This document shows, one piece after another, positions 6,761 through 14,992 of a DNA stretch of 16,665 nucleotides; position 1 is the stretch's first letter, and each line of letters starts with the position of its first letter. The stretch is from a bacterium. Lineage in GTDB: Bacteria; Vulcanimicrobiota; Xenobia; RGZZ01. Location of the stretch: NCBI GenBank assembly GCA_021782195.1, contig JAJXVI010000004.1:1-16665 (forward strand), in the 5' to 3' direction. Below the pieces are notes generated by a model, which saw only the letters and a program-made list of their open reading frames with translations, did no database searches and was not told the DNA's origin. The position numbers and the translations under genes were made by a program.

Positions 6761-7655
6761 GCGGGCCTCCAGGGGCCTCTGTGAACGAGACGTGCGGAGA
6801 TTCTGCGTGCTCGGGCGACGACGCTTCCAGGAGGGGGGCGATCAGGTCGTGTCGGATCGCGGGGAGAACGGGCTTCTTGACGTCCGGGGGACGCAGGTAG
6901 CACGGGAGCACTTCGGCGTAGGAAAGGAGGGTGACGGGACCATGGGCGCCACTCCCGGCAAGAGCGACGTGGCGTGCGGAGGGCTGGCCCGCCGAGAGGG
7001 GAGCTTCGATCACGTGGGTCGAGGTCGAAAAGACCCCCCGCAGGAGATCCCCGTAGGCAAGGAAGGCGCTTCCACCCACGACCGTGGGTCCCGAGATGGT
7101 GGCTTTGAGCCATTCGACCGCGTCCGCGGGGTCGAAGACCCTGGGGGCGTCCACGCACACGGGCGGGGTTCCACGATAGGAAGCTGCAAAGATCTGGCGT
7201 TTGCGCGCGTCGGTCAGTACGCAAATGGCGGTGTCGTGTGGGGAGAAAGGGGCAACGGTTTTGCACACCGCCGGTTCCGGGGCGCCCCCCCCTGTCGTTG
7301 CGAGCCACTCGTGCAGGCCGTAGCCGATGGTGTCAAGCGTTGACACTGCGACGACCGGACAGTCGAGTATCTGCGCAAACGTGCGCGCGGTGGCCAGCGC
7401 AAGACGGATTCCGGTGAAGGAGGCCGGACCGATTGAAACGGCGACCCGCACCAGGGAGCGCGGGCTCAGGTGCACCTCTTCAAGAAGCTGCAAGGTGAGG
7501 GGGAGAAGCAGGCGGAGTTGCTCGCCCGGACCCGTCACGCTTCTCTCCTCCAAGCCGCTTTCGCTTGCCACTGCGACGCTGCAGCGGTCTCCGGAGCAGT
7601 CGATGCCGAGGACGGGGGTGACCACCTCCGCGTGCGGTGTGGGGTCAATCGGCAT
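6747..7655 (-). CDS. tsaB: tRNA threonylcarbamoyladenosine biosynthesis protein TsaB
   Basis: TsaB is the non-catalytic partner that bridges TsaD and TsaE in the bacterial t6A37 tRNA-modifying complex. The protein starts with the family's VLGIDCSGDRCSVAV (usually LaIDTS) and contains VSIGPASFTGIRLALATART (74-92), the TsaB version of the GPGSFTGLR signature, then FAQILDCPVVAVSTLD. At 302 residues it is longer than the usual 220-240; the extra length includes a glycine/proline-rich insert near 120-135 and a longer C-terminus (PPDVKKPVLPAIRHD...). GGAGG lies six bases before the ATG. It overlaps tsaE upstream by 11 bases and rimI downstream by 14, so the three are probably co-translated. TsaD is not in the window. 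Confidence 0.93.
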   Translation of the reverse strand: MPIDPTPHAEVVTPVLGIDCSGDRCSVAVASESGLEERSVTGPGEQLRLLLPLTLQLLEEVHLSPRSLVRVAVSIGPASFTGIRLALATARTFAQILDCPVVAVSTLDTIGYGLHEWLATTGGGAPEPAVCKTVAPFSPHDTAICVLTDARKRQIFAASYRGTPPVCVDAPRVFDPADAVEWLKATISGPTVVGGSAFLAYGDLLRGVFSTSTHVIEAPLSAGQPSARHVALAGSGAHGPVTLLSYAEVLPCYLRPPDVKKPVLPAIRHDLIAPLLEASSPEHAESPHVSFTEAPGGPLANS

Positions 7656-8121
7656 TGCATGCCTCCAGTGCTCGCGACAACCGCGTGCACAGGTCTTGAT
7701 GGCGTGGTCCGTGGCCGCTCAAGTGAATCTTCCGCTGCGTCAGCCCGCTGGATTCAAAACGCACTTCCAGTCGGTCTGACGGAAGCGCGGAGACGATCCT
7801 GTCTGCCCACTCGACGACCGCGACACCGTCACCCCAGAAGTATTCCTCGGCGCCGATGTCGTCGAGTTCTTCGATCTGTTCGATCCGGTAGACGTCGAAG
7901 TGGTAGATTGGCAGACGCCCCCTGTAGATGCGCATGAGTACGAACGTCGGACTGGTTGCGTTCTCGGGCGATCCAAGTCCGCGGGCGAGTCCCTGGACGA
8001 ACGTGGTCTTCCCCGCGCCGAGATCGCCATCGAGCGCGAGGACGTCGCCGGCCTGCAGAAACGCCGAAAGGGTACGTGCCAGGGCGGCGGTTTCCGCTGC
8101 CGATGACGTGGTGACGATCAT
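7645..8121 (-). CDS. tsaE: tRNA threonylcarbamoyladenosine biosynthesis ATPase TsaE
   Basis: TsaE is the small ATPase that resets the TsaBD complex during t6A synthesis. The 158-residue protein has the Walker A motif GDLGAGKTT (32-40), TSPTF (56-60), HFDVYR (74-79) and VVEWADR (102-108), all diagnostic of TsaE, at normal family length. The ATG at 8119-8121 shares its A with the TGA stop of the upstream ATPase gene (TGATG), a classic coupling arrangement; a GTG one codon earlier (8122-8124) is an alternative. No strong ribosome site precedes it, consistent with dependence on translation of the upstream gene. Confidence 0.96.
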   Translation of the reverse strand: MIVTTSSAAETAALARTLSAFLQAGDVLALDGDLGAGKTTFVQGLARGLGSPENATSPTFVLMRIYRGRLPIYHFDVYRIEQIEELDDIGAEEYFWGDGVAVVEWADRIVSALPSDRLEVRFESSGLTQRKIHLSGHGPRHQDLCTRLSRALEACNAD

Positions 8122-10505
8122 CACGTGGTGCTGACCTGGATCCTTTTACCGGCAGTCAGGATCTCCAGATCGTTCTGATGGGTTCTGGCGATTGGGAGGT
8201 TGCGTTCGGTGAGGAGTTTGCGCAGTTGCTCGAACGCTTCGGGAGACGATATCGCAACAAAGGTCTGAACTGCCTGGGAAAGCGCCACAATCCAACGCGA
8301 GAGTCTTGAAAACGCCTGCGTGTCGATATCGCGATACGGGTCATCGAGGAAGGCGGGCAGTACGGTGTCGCCGCCGGACCGGGCGCGTTCACCCTCCACG
8401 ATGACGTGGAGCAGGTGGGCGTCGGCGGCGCCCAGTGCCGCGGCCGGTTGCCACACACCGCCTGCTGGGGGGCGCACTTCAGTCTGGATCAGCCATCCGT
8501 CGGTGCGAATACGTACCTGGATCGGGCGTTCCGTGATATGACTCCACACCGACGACACGGCGCGCTCGAGGCGTTGCGCCGATACGGCAGGGGAGCCTCC
8601 GCCGGCATCGCGCGTCGAGCCTTCCAGGGCGGCCAGTTCGGCCTTTACGGGAGCGGCCTTCTGACGCGCCTCCTGCAGTTGGAGGCGATATTCGTCCAGG
8701 CGGTCGGGGGTAGCCTGGAGCGAGGCAGTATCGAGATTGAGCGCGCGCAGTCCGCGTTCACACTCCTCGCGCAGTTGCGTCACCTCGCCGCGGGTACGTC
8801 CGCGCAGCTGGCTGCGAATCTGCTCCTGCAGTTTCTCCATCGCGGCACGGGTAGCGGGGGAGAGCGTCGGTGCCGAGGCGCCTGGCCCTGTTTCGGCCGA
8901 AGGCTTCTGCGACTTTTCCTGGAGCCTCTGCCTCAACGGAAGAAGGCGTTTCTTCAGCTCCTCCTCCTGTTGACGCAGGCTCTGAAACCGCTCGTAGGTT
9001 TCGAGAAACGTGGAGACAGCTCGCCTGGAGACGGTCTCTCCGGCTGCCAGCACGCCGCTTACGAGGAGCGCCTTCGGAGGGGGGCCGGAACTCGAGGCTT
9101 TCTGCTTCGCGAGTTCCAGCTCTTTCTCCAGTTCCTCGCAGTAGTTGCGGGTCGTTTCGAGATCGCGCTCTAGACTTCGAAATTCACGGTATCGGGTACG
9201 CAGCTCCTTGATGGTCCGGGTGCCCGTCTTTTCGAGGAGATCGCCCAGGTCACGCCTGGATGCGTCGATGTTTGACTGAAGGTCGGCGATCTGGGTGGAG
9301 ATGCGCGTCTGTTCCTCGTGCATGTGTCGCAGGTTTTGACGCAACGATTGAAGCCGAACCAGGGTGACTGAAAGAAGTCCCAGCAGAACCGCGGCAGCCA
9401 GCGCGATGCCGGCGGAGATGTGCCAGCCCGCACGGGAAAGCGCAAACACGGCCAGGCCGCTCATCACGAAGATGACCAGAAGGTATCCCGTGAACCGAAG
9501 GAAGCTTGAACGAGCGGCTTCGATTCGCTCCTGCGTGCGGTCGCGCTCGACCACGCGGGCTGTCAGGAAGTCAGACCTTCCCAGGTCGGTTTCGAGCGTG
9601 TTGAGACGGCCGTCAAACCCGTCGTCGTCCTTGTTCGTGAAGAGCGGGGTCATTTCTTGAAGACGGCGCACGATGTCGGCCTCTTTTGTACGGAAGCCTT
9701 CGAGGTTGCGCTGTCGATCGCGGAGCTGCCCCTGTGTCGGCCCTTCATCGATGACGTGCTCGCGGACCTGTGCAACGTCGGCCTCCGTGAGCGCGTAGAG
9801 TGGCTCGAGGGCGGCCAGTTTCTCCGCGAGTTCCCGGCGTTGAGCACTCAGGGTCTCGAATTCCTCGGAGAGTGCGTCAGCCTCGGGTCTGGATGAAGAC
9901 CCGTCGGGGGATGTCGTGGCCTGGGTAGCGGTCTCGGATGAGGCCTGCTTCGTGAGGGTTGCGAGACTGTCTTCGAGCTCCGACGCGCGTTTGAGGCGGG
10001 CGTCGAGATCGAGCAGGAAGGCTTTGCGGAAGTGGGCTTCCCACTTGATGGCTTCTCGTTCGGCCTCTCTTACGCGCCCCCGCGCCTCTTCCAACCGCTG
10101 TGGAGAGACGTCGTTTCCCCGGCCGTCTTCCAGACGGATCGTGCTGACGCCCGGGGCCGGGCCCTGGGCGTCGGTGACGGGCACCTCGCCCTGCTTCCCC
10201 TCGTCGCGCGCACGCACCGACATGTCCTCGAAGTTGCGCTGCAGCGTGATGGTCTGGGGCCCGACCCTGTAGCGGACACGGGCTACGAACGCATCGCCAC
10301 TCTTCGGGCGAGCCTCTGGGTAGCAGGGGCCTTCGCGGGGCGTCGGGGTCGCGGCTGTTCCGGCCAGCACGTCGCGGATGCAGTTGCCAACGGTCGACTT
10401 GCCAGCGCCGCTGGGACCGAACAGCACGTTGACCCCCTGTGATGGCTGGAGAAGGAAGTTCGAGAGTTTTCCGTAGCCCCTGATTGTGAGCTCTTCAATT
10501 TGCAT
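8121..10505 (-). CDS. membrane-anchored SbcC/YhaN-like (SMC-type) ATPase with central coiled coils
   Basis: The 794-residue protein begins MQIEELTIRGYGKLSNFLL, then VNVLFGPSGAGKSTVGN with Walker A at 30-38, as in SbcC, RecF and YhaN proteins. Its C-terminal part has a degenerate signature region (AALGAADAHLL, about 688-698) and Walker B plus D-loop VLPAFLDDPYRDID (715-728). Between lie long charged coiled-coil stretches (about 135-335 and 385-620). At about 338-357 and 362-383 two hydrophobic helices (GYLLVIFVMSGLAVF; AGIALAAAVLLGLLSV) interrupt the coil, as in B. subtilis YhaN. This suggests a hairpin inserted in the membrane, with both ATPase halves in the cytosol. A DNA repair or DNA-end role is inferred from family only. 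The frame extends up to TTG 10631, but alignment favours ATG 10505; its ribosome site is weak. The stop overlaps the tsaE start. No SbcD-like nuclease partner is seen. Confidence 0.8.
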   Translation of the reverse strand: MQIEELTIRGYGKLSNFLLQPSQGVNVLFGPSGAGKSTVGNCIRDVLAGTAATPTPREGPCYPEARPKSGDAFVARVRYRVGPQTITLQRNFEDMSVRARDEGKQGEVPVTDAQGPAPGVSTIRLEDGRGNDVSPQRLEEARGRVREAEREAIKWEAHFRKAFLLDLDARLKRASELEDSLATLTKQASSETATQATTSPDGSSSRPEADALSEEFETLSAQRRELAEKLAALEPLYALTEADVAQVREHVIDEGPTQGQLRDRQRNLEGFRTKEADIVRRLQEMTPLFTNKDDDGFDGRLNTLETDLGRSDFLTARVVERDRTQERIEAARSSFLRFTGYLLVIFVMSGLAVFALSRAGWHISAGIALAAAVLLGLLSVTLVRLQSLRQNLRHMHEEQTRISTQIADLQSNIDASRRDLGDLLEKTGTRTIKELRTRYREFRSLERDLETTRNYCEELEKELELAKQKASSSGPPPKALLVSGVLAAGETVSRRAVSTFLETYERFQSLRQQEEELKKRLLPLRQRLQEKSQKPSAETGPGASAPTLSPATRAAMEKLQEQIRSQLRGRTRGEVTQLREECERGLRALNLDTASLQATPDRLDEYRLQLQEARQKAAPVKAELAALEGSTRDAGGGSPAVSAQRLERAVSSVWSHITERPIQVRIRTDGWLIQTEVRPPAGGVWQPAAALGAADAHLLHVIVEGERARSGGDTVLPAFLDDPYRDIDTQAFSRLSRWIVALSQAVQTFVAISSPEAFEQLRKLLTERNLPIARTHQNDLEILTAGKRIQVSTT

Positions 10506-10823
10506 AGACGCGCGCCGTCGTGCCTTTCTTGACCCTTTCTCCACAGCCGGAAACCGGTCTTCGACGACCGATCCGCACGCGATGAACGTCCCGGGGTCGA
10601 GTGGGAACCTGACCGCGCGGAGGCTTTGCAACGACCCCCTGGTCCTGCACCCGGCCCCGAGTCCGGCACGGTTTGAGCCCGCTCGCTCTTGCGATCAGTT
10701 CCCGCGTGGTCGAGAGCCGGGACGTGCTCGCGCCCGGGGGGCAGGGACGGCCTCCCACGGGGTCTCTTCCGGAATGTTCCACCTGCCGCGCTGCGGCTCC
10801 TTTCAAACGTGACGACTGCGGGG
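10506..10823 (-). other. gap between the helicase and the ATPase gene
   Basis: The stretch of 318 bases holds no recognisable gene. The ATPase frame stays open up to a TTG at 10631, and another arginine/proline-rich frame is open to about 10872, but neither looks like protein. A GC hairpin, GCCGC/GCGGC at 10785-10797, lies 27 bases after the helicase stop and lacks a T run. No clear promoter is visible, although the distance suggests the ATPase operon may start here. Confidence 0.4.
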
Positions 10824-13373
10824 TCATCCGTCTGCGGACGCGGTTGCCGGACAGATTTCGTAGAACGCGCACACCGCGCAGGTGCGCGTCTCCGGTCGTG
10901 CGGGGTAGGCCCGCGCGCGCAGTCCGCGAGCAGCCTCAAGGATGACGTTGCGGGTCTCCTCAAGGTCTCGCATGCTCTTTCGCGCGCGTCCGACCTGTCC
11001 GGATGCGAGAAAGTGCAGTTCGACGCGGCGCGGGAGCCTGCCCTCGCGCTCGTGCCACGCCAGCGCGTAGACGGCAAGCTGGAAGTTTTCCCTGGCCCGT
11101 CTGTCGGCTTCTTCGCGAGACCTCACGTCGGTCGACTTGTAGTCGATGATCGTGGCTTCAGCCTCGCCGTCCGGACCGATCGTAGAGTCGACGCGGTCGA
11201 ATCTTCCCACGACGCGCGTGCGTTCGAGCAGGAACGAGAACTCGTGCTCCACGAGCGACGGTACGTGTGGACTGTCCGCCTCGCGTTTCATCCATTGGGT
11301 GAGCACCTTCTGACCCTGCTCGAACCGCTGCTCCTCGTGCTCGGGTGAGAGAAAGCCTTCGTTCACCCAGGCCCGTGAAAACGTTTCCAGAACTGCGCCC
11401 GGGTCCACCGTCAGGTCACTCTTTCGCGCCTGGTTGTAGCACGAGATGGCCTCATGGAGGGCCCGACCGTACACAACCGTGTGGTTGGTCAGCAGTGGCA
11501 CGCGGAGGATGTGGACGTACTTGTACTTGAGCGGGCAGGTCATGTAGTCGTCGAGTTGTTTGTGTGACAGCGTGAGCAACTGATCGTCGGGGACCGGTGC
11601 CGGAGCCACGGGAACCACCTCGTCAGGCGGAGCGGAACGTTCAATGGCCGACGTCGCCGAGGCGCGCCAGGTGGGGGCGGAGGTCGTGTCGAGCTGAAGG
11701 GCTTCCGCAACGAAGCGACTCGGCTTCGCGCGTCTCCGACCGCCGATGTCGTGAGCACACGAGATGTAGAGGGTTTCCCGTGCCCGTGTCATGGCGACGT
11801 AGAAGAGCCGACGCTCCTCCTGAACCAGAGCGTTGCCGGAAAGGGTGGTCTCGTGAAGGAGTTCGACCGGCAGGGCAAGGCTCTCGCCTCGGTTGCGTGC
11901 GGGAAAGCGTCCTTCCACCGCGCCCACGAGGAACACGACGGGAAATTCGAGCCCTTTTGACTTGTGTACGGTCAAGACGGAGACCGCGTCGCTGTCTGTG
12001 TCAATTTCCGCCACGGCAGGGTTGTCGCCGGCCGCGATGAGCTGATCGAGGTGATTCACCAGGGTGGCAAGAGGCGGACCCGGGACGCGCGTGACGGTCT
12101 GCGAGGGGAGTGCGTCCAGGGCTTCGAACTCGCGGACGATGTCGAAGAATCTCGCAATGTTCTGAAGGCGCGTGTCATCATCGGGGGTGTCGAGTCGGCT
12201 GAGCCTCGAGAGCCAGCCGCTTCCCCGGAGGAACCCGTAGAGCACCTGGCCGGGTGGTTTCCATGCCGCCAGCCTTGCATATCGGCGGAGATCTCCGACG
12301 AGGCGGACGATGGTGGCGCGCGTATCGTCGTCGAGGGTTTTCAGGAGCGCAAGATCCTCCGGTGTGGGTTCGAACGCTCGCCGACGAGGGGCAGCGCCAG
12401 CGGCGACGGCCTCTCCACCGGCCATGGACGCCACCACCTGCATGACCTCGTACAGGCTCCGGTTCCGTCGTTGCGCGAGCGAGCACAGCAGGGCCAGATC
12501 GATGGGAGAGGTCTGGTAGACCTCCGAAGCCGCCAGCGTATACAGCGACGCACCGTCGTGCGGGTCTGTGGTTGCGTGCATGAACGCGATAAGCAGCCGG
12601 ACTTCCGGTCGACTGTAAAGTCCCTGGTTTCCAGTAAAGCGATAGGGGATTGCGTGGACGTTCATGGCACGCAGGTAGGGATCCGCGTAGCGATTGGCTC
12701 GAACCAGGATGGCGTGATCGGCATAGGGTCGACCGGACGCGTGCGACTGCGCGATTCGGTGTGCGACCTGGTCGGCTTCACCGGATTCCGTGTCAAATAC
12801 GTTGAAGATTGGCACGGCATTCGGCTCGTCGCGGCCGGTCAACCGTTTGTCGAGGTTCTGGCGAATTTCGAGACGGTCCGGGTTGTTGACCGTGACCAGT
12901 CGATACGCGGCGTCGAGAAGGGGTTGTGGAGAGCGGAAGTTCTGGGTAAGAACCACAGGGCGCGCGTCTGGATAGATGTCGCAGAACTGAAGGATGTTGG
13001 AGATGGCTGCCCCGCGAAAACGATAGATCGCCTGATCGTCGTCCCCGACGACCGTGATGTTGCGGGTGTGGCCGCTCAGGAGACGCAGGAGCTCGAACTG
13101 TCCGTGGTTGGTATCCTGGAACTCGTCCACGAGGATGTATCGATACCGTCGGCGCAACTGTGCAAGCAACGACGGTCGCGCGCGAAGCAAGGCCAGCAGG
13201 CGATAGACCTGGTCGCCGAAGTCGATGCACCCGTGCTGGCCCATCAAGCGTTCACAGGCAGCATAGGCTTTCGCGAGCTCCGTCTGACGCCTCGCCTCGT
13301 CTGCCACCTCCTCGTCGTTCGGAACCATCGCGGCCTGGGCTGACAGCTCCTCGGCGAACTGGGCGTATCGCAC
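10824..13373 (-). pseudogene. UvrD/PcrA-type helicase with PD-(D/E)XK nuclease: C-terminal part after an in-frame stop
   Basis: This is the downstream part of a gene cut by TGA at 13428-13430; the frame is the same on both sides. Counting from GTG 13952, it carries superfamily 1 motifs II VDEFQDTN (275-282), III GDDDQAIYRFRGA (303-315), IV QNFRS (337-341), V VLTVHKSKGLEFPVVFL and VI EERRLFYVAMTRA, then a C-terminal nuclease domain with GRFDRVD and IIDYKST (D937, K939). One cysteine in TCPLKYKY and three in CAVCAFYEIC (1025, 1028, 1034) match the iron-sulfur staple of AddB/Cas4-like nucleases. Full length would be 1042 residues. Alone it lacks the Walker A ATP site. Open sequence continues back to the stop; the first plausible restart is GTG 13373, with GAGGA ten bases upstream. 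The domain call is firm; whether it is expressed is unknown. Confidence 0.88.
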
Positions 13374-13427
13374 CGGCGAGCAGTCCTCGTCCTTGGCCCG
13401 GCCGATCAGGGCGGTCAGTGCCTCGAG

Positions 13428-13952
13428 TCAGGCGGTCGGGTCTCCCAGCGGGCGATAGATATCGAGGGGAAGTTCGAAAATGTGACGGGTCAGGAGAATG
13501 ATCTGTTGAGGACGCGACAGGACTCGCAGGTCTGTCGTGAGGCCGGCTTCGAGGGCGTGTTCACGCAACAGTTGATAGCCAAAGGAGTGAAAGGTGGAAA
13601 TGTGGAGGTCCGTGTACCCATAAGGGAGCAGCGTGTCAACGCGCTCTTCCATTTCTCGAGCGGCCTTGTCGGTGAAGGTGAGCGCCAGAATCTCGTTCGC
13701 TCGCGCCAGGCGAGAGGCAACCAGCCAGGCGATACGCCGGGTGATGACCGTGGTCTTGCCGGTGCCGGCTCCCGCGACAATCAGCAGAGGACCTGCCGCG
13801 TGTGTCACCGCTGTTCGCTGCGCCTCATTCAGGCCGCGCAGGATGGGTTCAAGCGTACGGGCGGACGTGGGAGGACGGGAAGGGTCCGCAAGTGGCGGAC
13901 CCGGGGTGAAATCGAACTCGTGTTCTGGAGTGTCTGTTGGATGGGCGGTCAC
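13428..13952 (-). pseudogene. UvrD/PcrA-type helicase: N-terminal part ending at an in-frame TGA
   Basis: This holds the start of the same helicase: Q-motif LNEAQRTAV (41-49), Walker A VAGAGTGKTT (59-68), motif Ia LTFTDKAAREME (91-102) and motif Ib HISTFHSF (117-124). It ends at YRPLGDPTA followed by TGA (codon 175). Past the stop the sequence continues as LEALTALIGRAKDEDCSP, which fits the usual family run PLGNPTxxLEALL...AKDE without gap or shift, so a single sense codon seems to have become TGA. The aligned residue is usually large or aromatic; TGG to TGA is one base away. The start is uncertain: GTG 13952 (MTAHPTDTPE) is preferred. The frame stays open to ATG 14180, but that stretch crosses a strong hairpin and is unlike protein. 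Confidence 0.85.
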
Positions 13953-14178
13953 AGGCAGGCGTTCGTTCCCGACCCGGCAGTTCCTCCACGGTCCGTCCCG
14001 GGCGCTCGGACTCGGTGCCCTGTTGGCGGCAGGGTGCGAGGAACCCAGGCGGGGACTATGGAATGAGTCAGCAGGCAAAGCGTGTGGTCTGGCGCCAGGC
14101 GCGTCGGACCCTGGCGCAGAAACGACCGACCGGATGCGGTCGCAACCTGGGTGCGACCGCGTCCGGTCAGGGGTGGCC
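13953..14178. other. divergent region between the helicase and STAS genes with two inverted repeats
   Basis: The region should hold promoters for both directions, but I find no clear -35/-10 pair. It contains GCGCCAG/CTGGCGC at 14092-14098 and 14111-14117 (12-base loop, overlapping the palindrome CTGGCGCCAG at 14089-14098) and the large hairpin at 14128-14168. Open frames across it on both strands show no family resemblance. Confidence 0.5.
14128..14168 (+). promoter_or_regulatory. 17-bp-stem hairpin touching the STAS gene ribosome site
   Basis: The left arm (14128-14144, GACCGGATGCGGTCGCA) pairs with the right arm (14152-14168, TGCGACCGCGTCCGGTC) across the seven-base loop ACCTGGG, with one A/G mismatch in 17 pairs. 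The right arm ends where the ribosome site AGGGG (14169-14173) begins, five bases before ATG 14179. In RNA this would be very stable. It could be a translational control element, an attenuator, a processing site or, as DNA, a protein operator. No T run follows, so simple termination is less likely. Confidence 0.7.
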
Positions 14179-14571
14179 ATGAAATTCGAGATGCATCGTG
14201 ACCAGGAAGTGGCGGGAAACGAACTGGTGGTTCTTCACATCTGCGGAGAGCTTGACATCGACTGTGCCCCGGCCCTGCAGGAGGCGGTTCGACCGCTGCT
14301 TGACCAGGGGTGTCTCCACTTGCTGCTTGAAATTGACGGCCTTCGTCATCTCGATAGTTTCAGCCTGGGAACGTTTCTCGGGCTCCGCCAGCGTCTGCGC
14401 GCATCGAACGGCTCGATGTCGCTTGTATGTCACGTTCCCACCGTCCGTCGCCTGTTTCATATCACCAACCTGGAACGGGTCTTTGAGTTTTACGACTCGG
14501 TGGCGGCCTTTGTGACCGCGAAGGGTGGGCATTTCAACGGGCCGGCAGCCGAGGGGACCGGCGCTTCGTGA
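14179..14571 (+). CDS. STAS-domain protein (anti-sigma factor antagonist type)
   Basis: The 130-residue protein has a single STAS domain: ELVVLHICGELDIDCAPALQEAV (about 15-37, quoted as LHICGELDID), LLLEIDGLRHLDSFSLGTFLG (48-68 region, core LDSFSLG) and a C-terminal helix after HITNLERVFEFYDSV. In SpoIIAA/RsbV proteins, such domains bind an anti-sigma kinase and are switched by phosphorylation of a serine in the DSSG loop. Here the aligned loop reads D59 S60 F61 S62 L63 G64, so the usual phosphoserine position appears to be Phe and the glycine Ser; S60 or S62 might serve instead, or it may not be phosphorylated. No anti-sigma kinase or phosphatase is in the window. ATG is supported by AGGGG five bases upstream; the reading frame extends further up only through the hairpin region. 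Confidence 0.82.
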   Translation: MKFEMHRDQEVAGNELVVLHICGELDIDCAPALQEAVRPLLDQGCLHLLLEIDGLRHLDSFSLGTFLGLRQRLRASNGSMSLVCHVPTVRRLFHITNLERVFEFYDSVAAFVTAKGGHFNGPAAEGTGAS

Positions 14572-14801
14572 GCGACCCGTCGCCAGCCTGGTCTGTGTTG
14601 CGGAGGGCAACGTCTGCGACGACGCGCAACCCCCACGAGCTCGGAAGGAACCTTCCCGAGGGTGGTGAACCCTGGCCATGCCTGCCCGGTACACGCCGCA
14701 GTCGACACGCCGCTTCTTGCGATCCGGCCCGCCGTGTGTCCCCAGACGCCGAGCCCTCTCTTCGGGGGCGCCACATCACGAAAGATTGAGGTAGATCTGA
14801 C
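14572..14801 (+). other. STAS-zinc ribbon gap with hairpin and a doubtful small frame
   Basis: A hairpin is formed by CCAC/GTGG (14633-14636, 14662-14665) and CTCGG/CCGAG (14640-14644, 14656-14660). A GTG frame at 14568-14789 overlaps the STAS stop (GTGA) and ends just before the next gene, giving 73 residues rich in R, P and S with third-position G+C near background; I do not count it as a gene. The ribosome site of the next gene, GAGGT, is at 14788-14792. Confidence 0.4.
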
Positions 14802-14990
14802 TTGGCCAGGGAGATGACTTTTGAGGAGATGCAGCAGAACAAGCTGGCATCGTGTCCGGTGTGCAACGAGCTGAATGACTACAGTGCCATCAAGTTCAAT
14901 GACCAGATGAACTGCAAAGCCTGCGGTACGGTCATCCTGCTCGCGCGGATCGACGGCATCGTGCTTTTCTTGAGGCACGGCTGGACGTAG
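14802..14990 (+). CDS. small zinc-ribbon-like protein, function unknown
   Basis: The 62-residue product has two cysteine pairs, SCPVC (C18, C21) and NCKAC (C38, C41), seventeen residues apart, as in a zinc ribbon. It is followed by a hydrophobic stretch, GTVILLARIDGIVLFL, which looks like the second half of the ribbon rather than a membrane helix. TTG 14802 has GAGGT nine bases upstream; ATG 14814 is in frame but has its purine-rich sequence right against the start. It lies two bases from the next small gene and downstream of the STAS gene on the same strand. I do not recognise the family; it might bind RNA, DNA or a protein partner. Confidence 0.65.
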   Translation: MAREMTFEEMQQNKLASCPVCNELNDYSAIKFNDQMNCKACGTVILLARIDGIVLFLRHGWT

Positions 14991-14992
14991 GG

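Noticed and set aside
10495..10872. Arg/Pro-rich minus-strand frame between the helicase and the ATPase gene
   Set aside because: No family features, no ribosome site at a suitable start, and it overlaps both neighbours; likely a chance frame.
11964..13343. Plus-strand open frame of 459 codons over the helicase
   Set aside because: Antisense to a helicase-nuclease with motifs II-VI; the shadow has no family resemblance and arises from GC-rich codon bias.
13428..13430. Selenocysteine or recoded TGA
   Set aside because: TGA ends most recognised genes here, and no clear SECIS-like stem with a conserved apical loop follows the codon; only a weak GCCC/GGGC pairing is seen.
14568..14789. Small frame overlapping the STAS stop (GTGA) and filling the gap to the zinc-ribbon gene
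   Set aside because: The position is attractive, but the product is R/P/S-rich without motifs, third-position G+C is about background, and a hairpin lies inside it.
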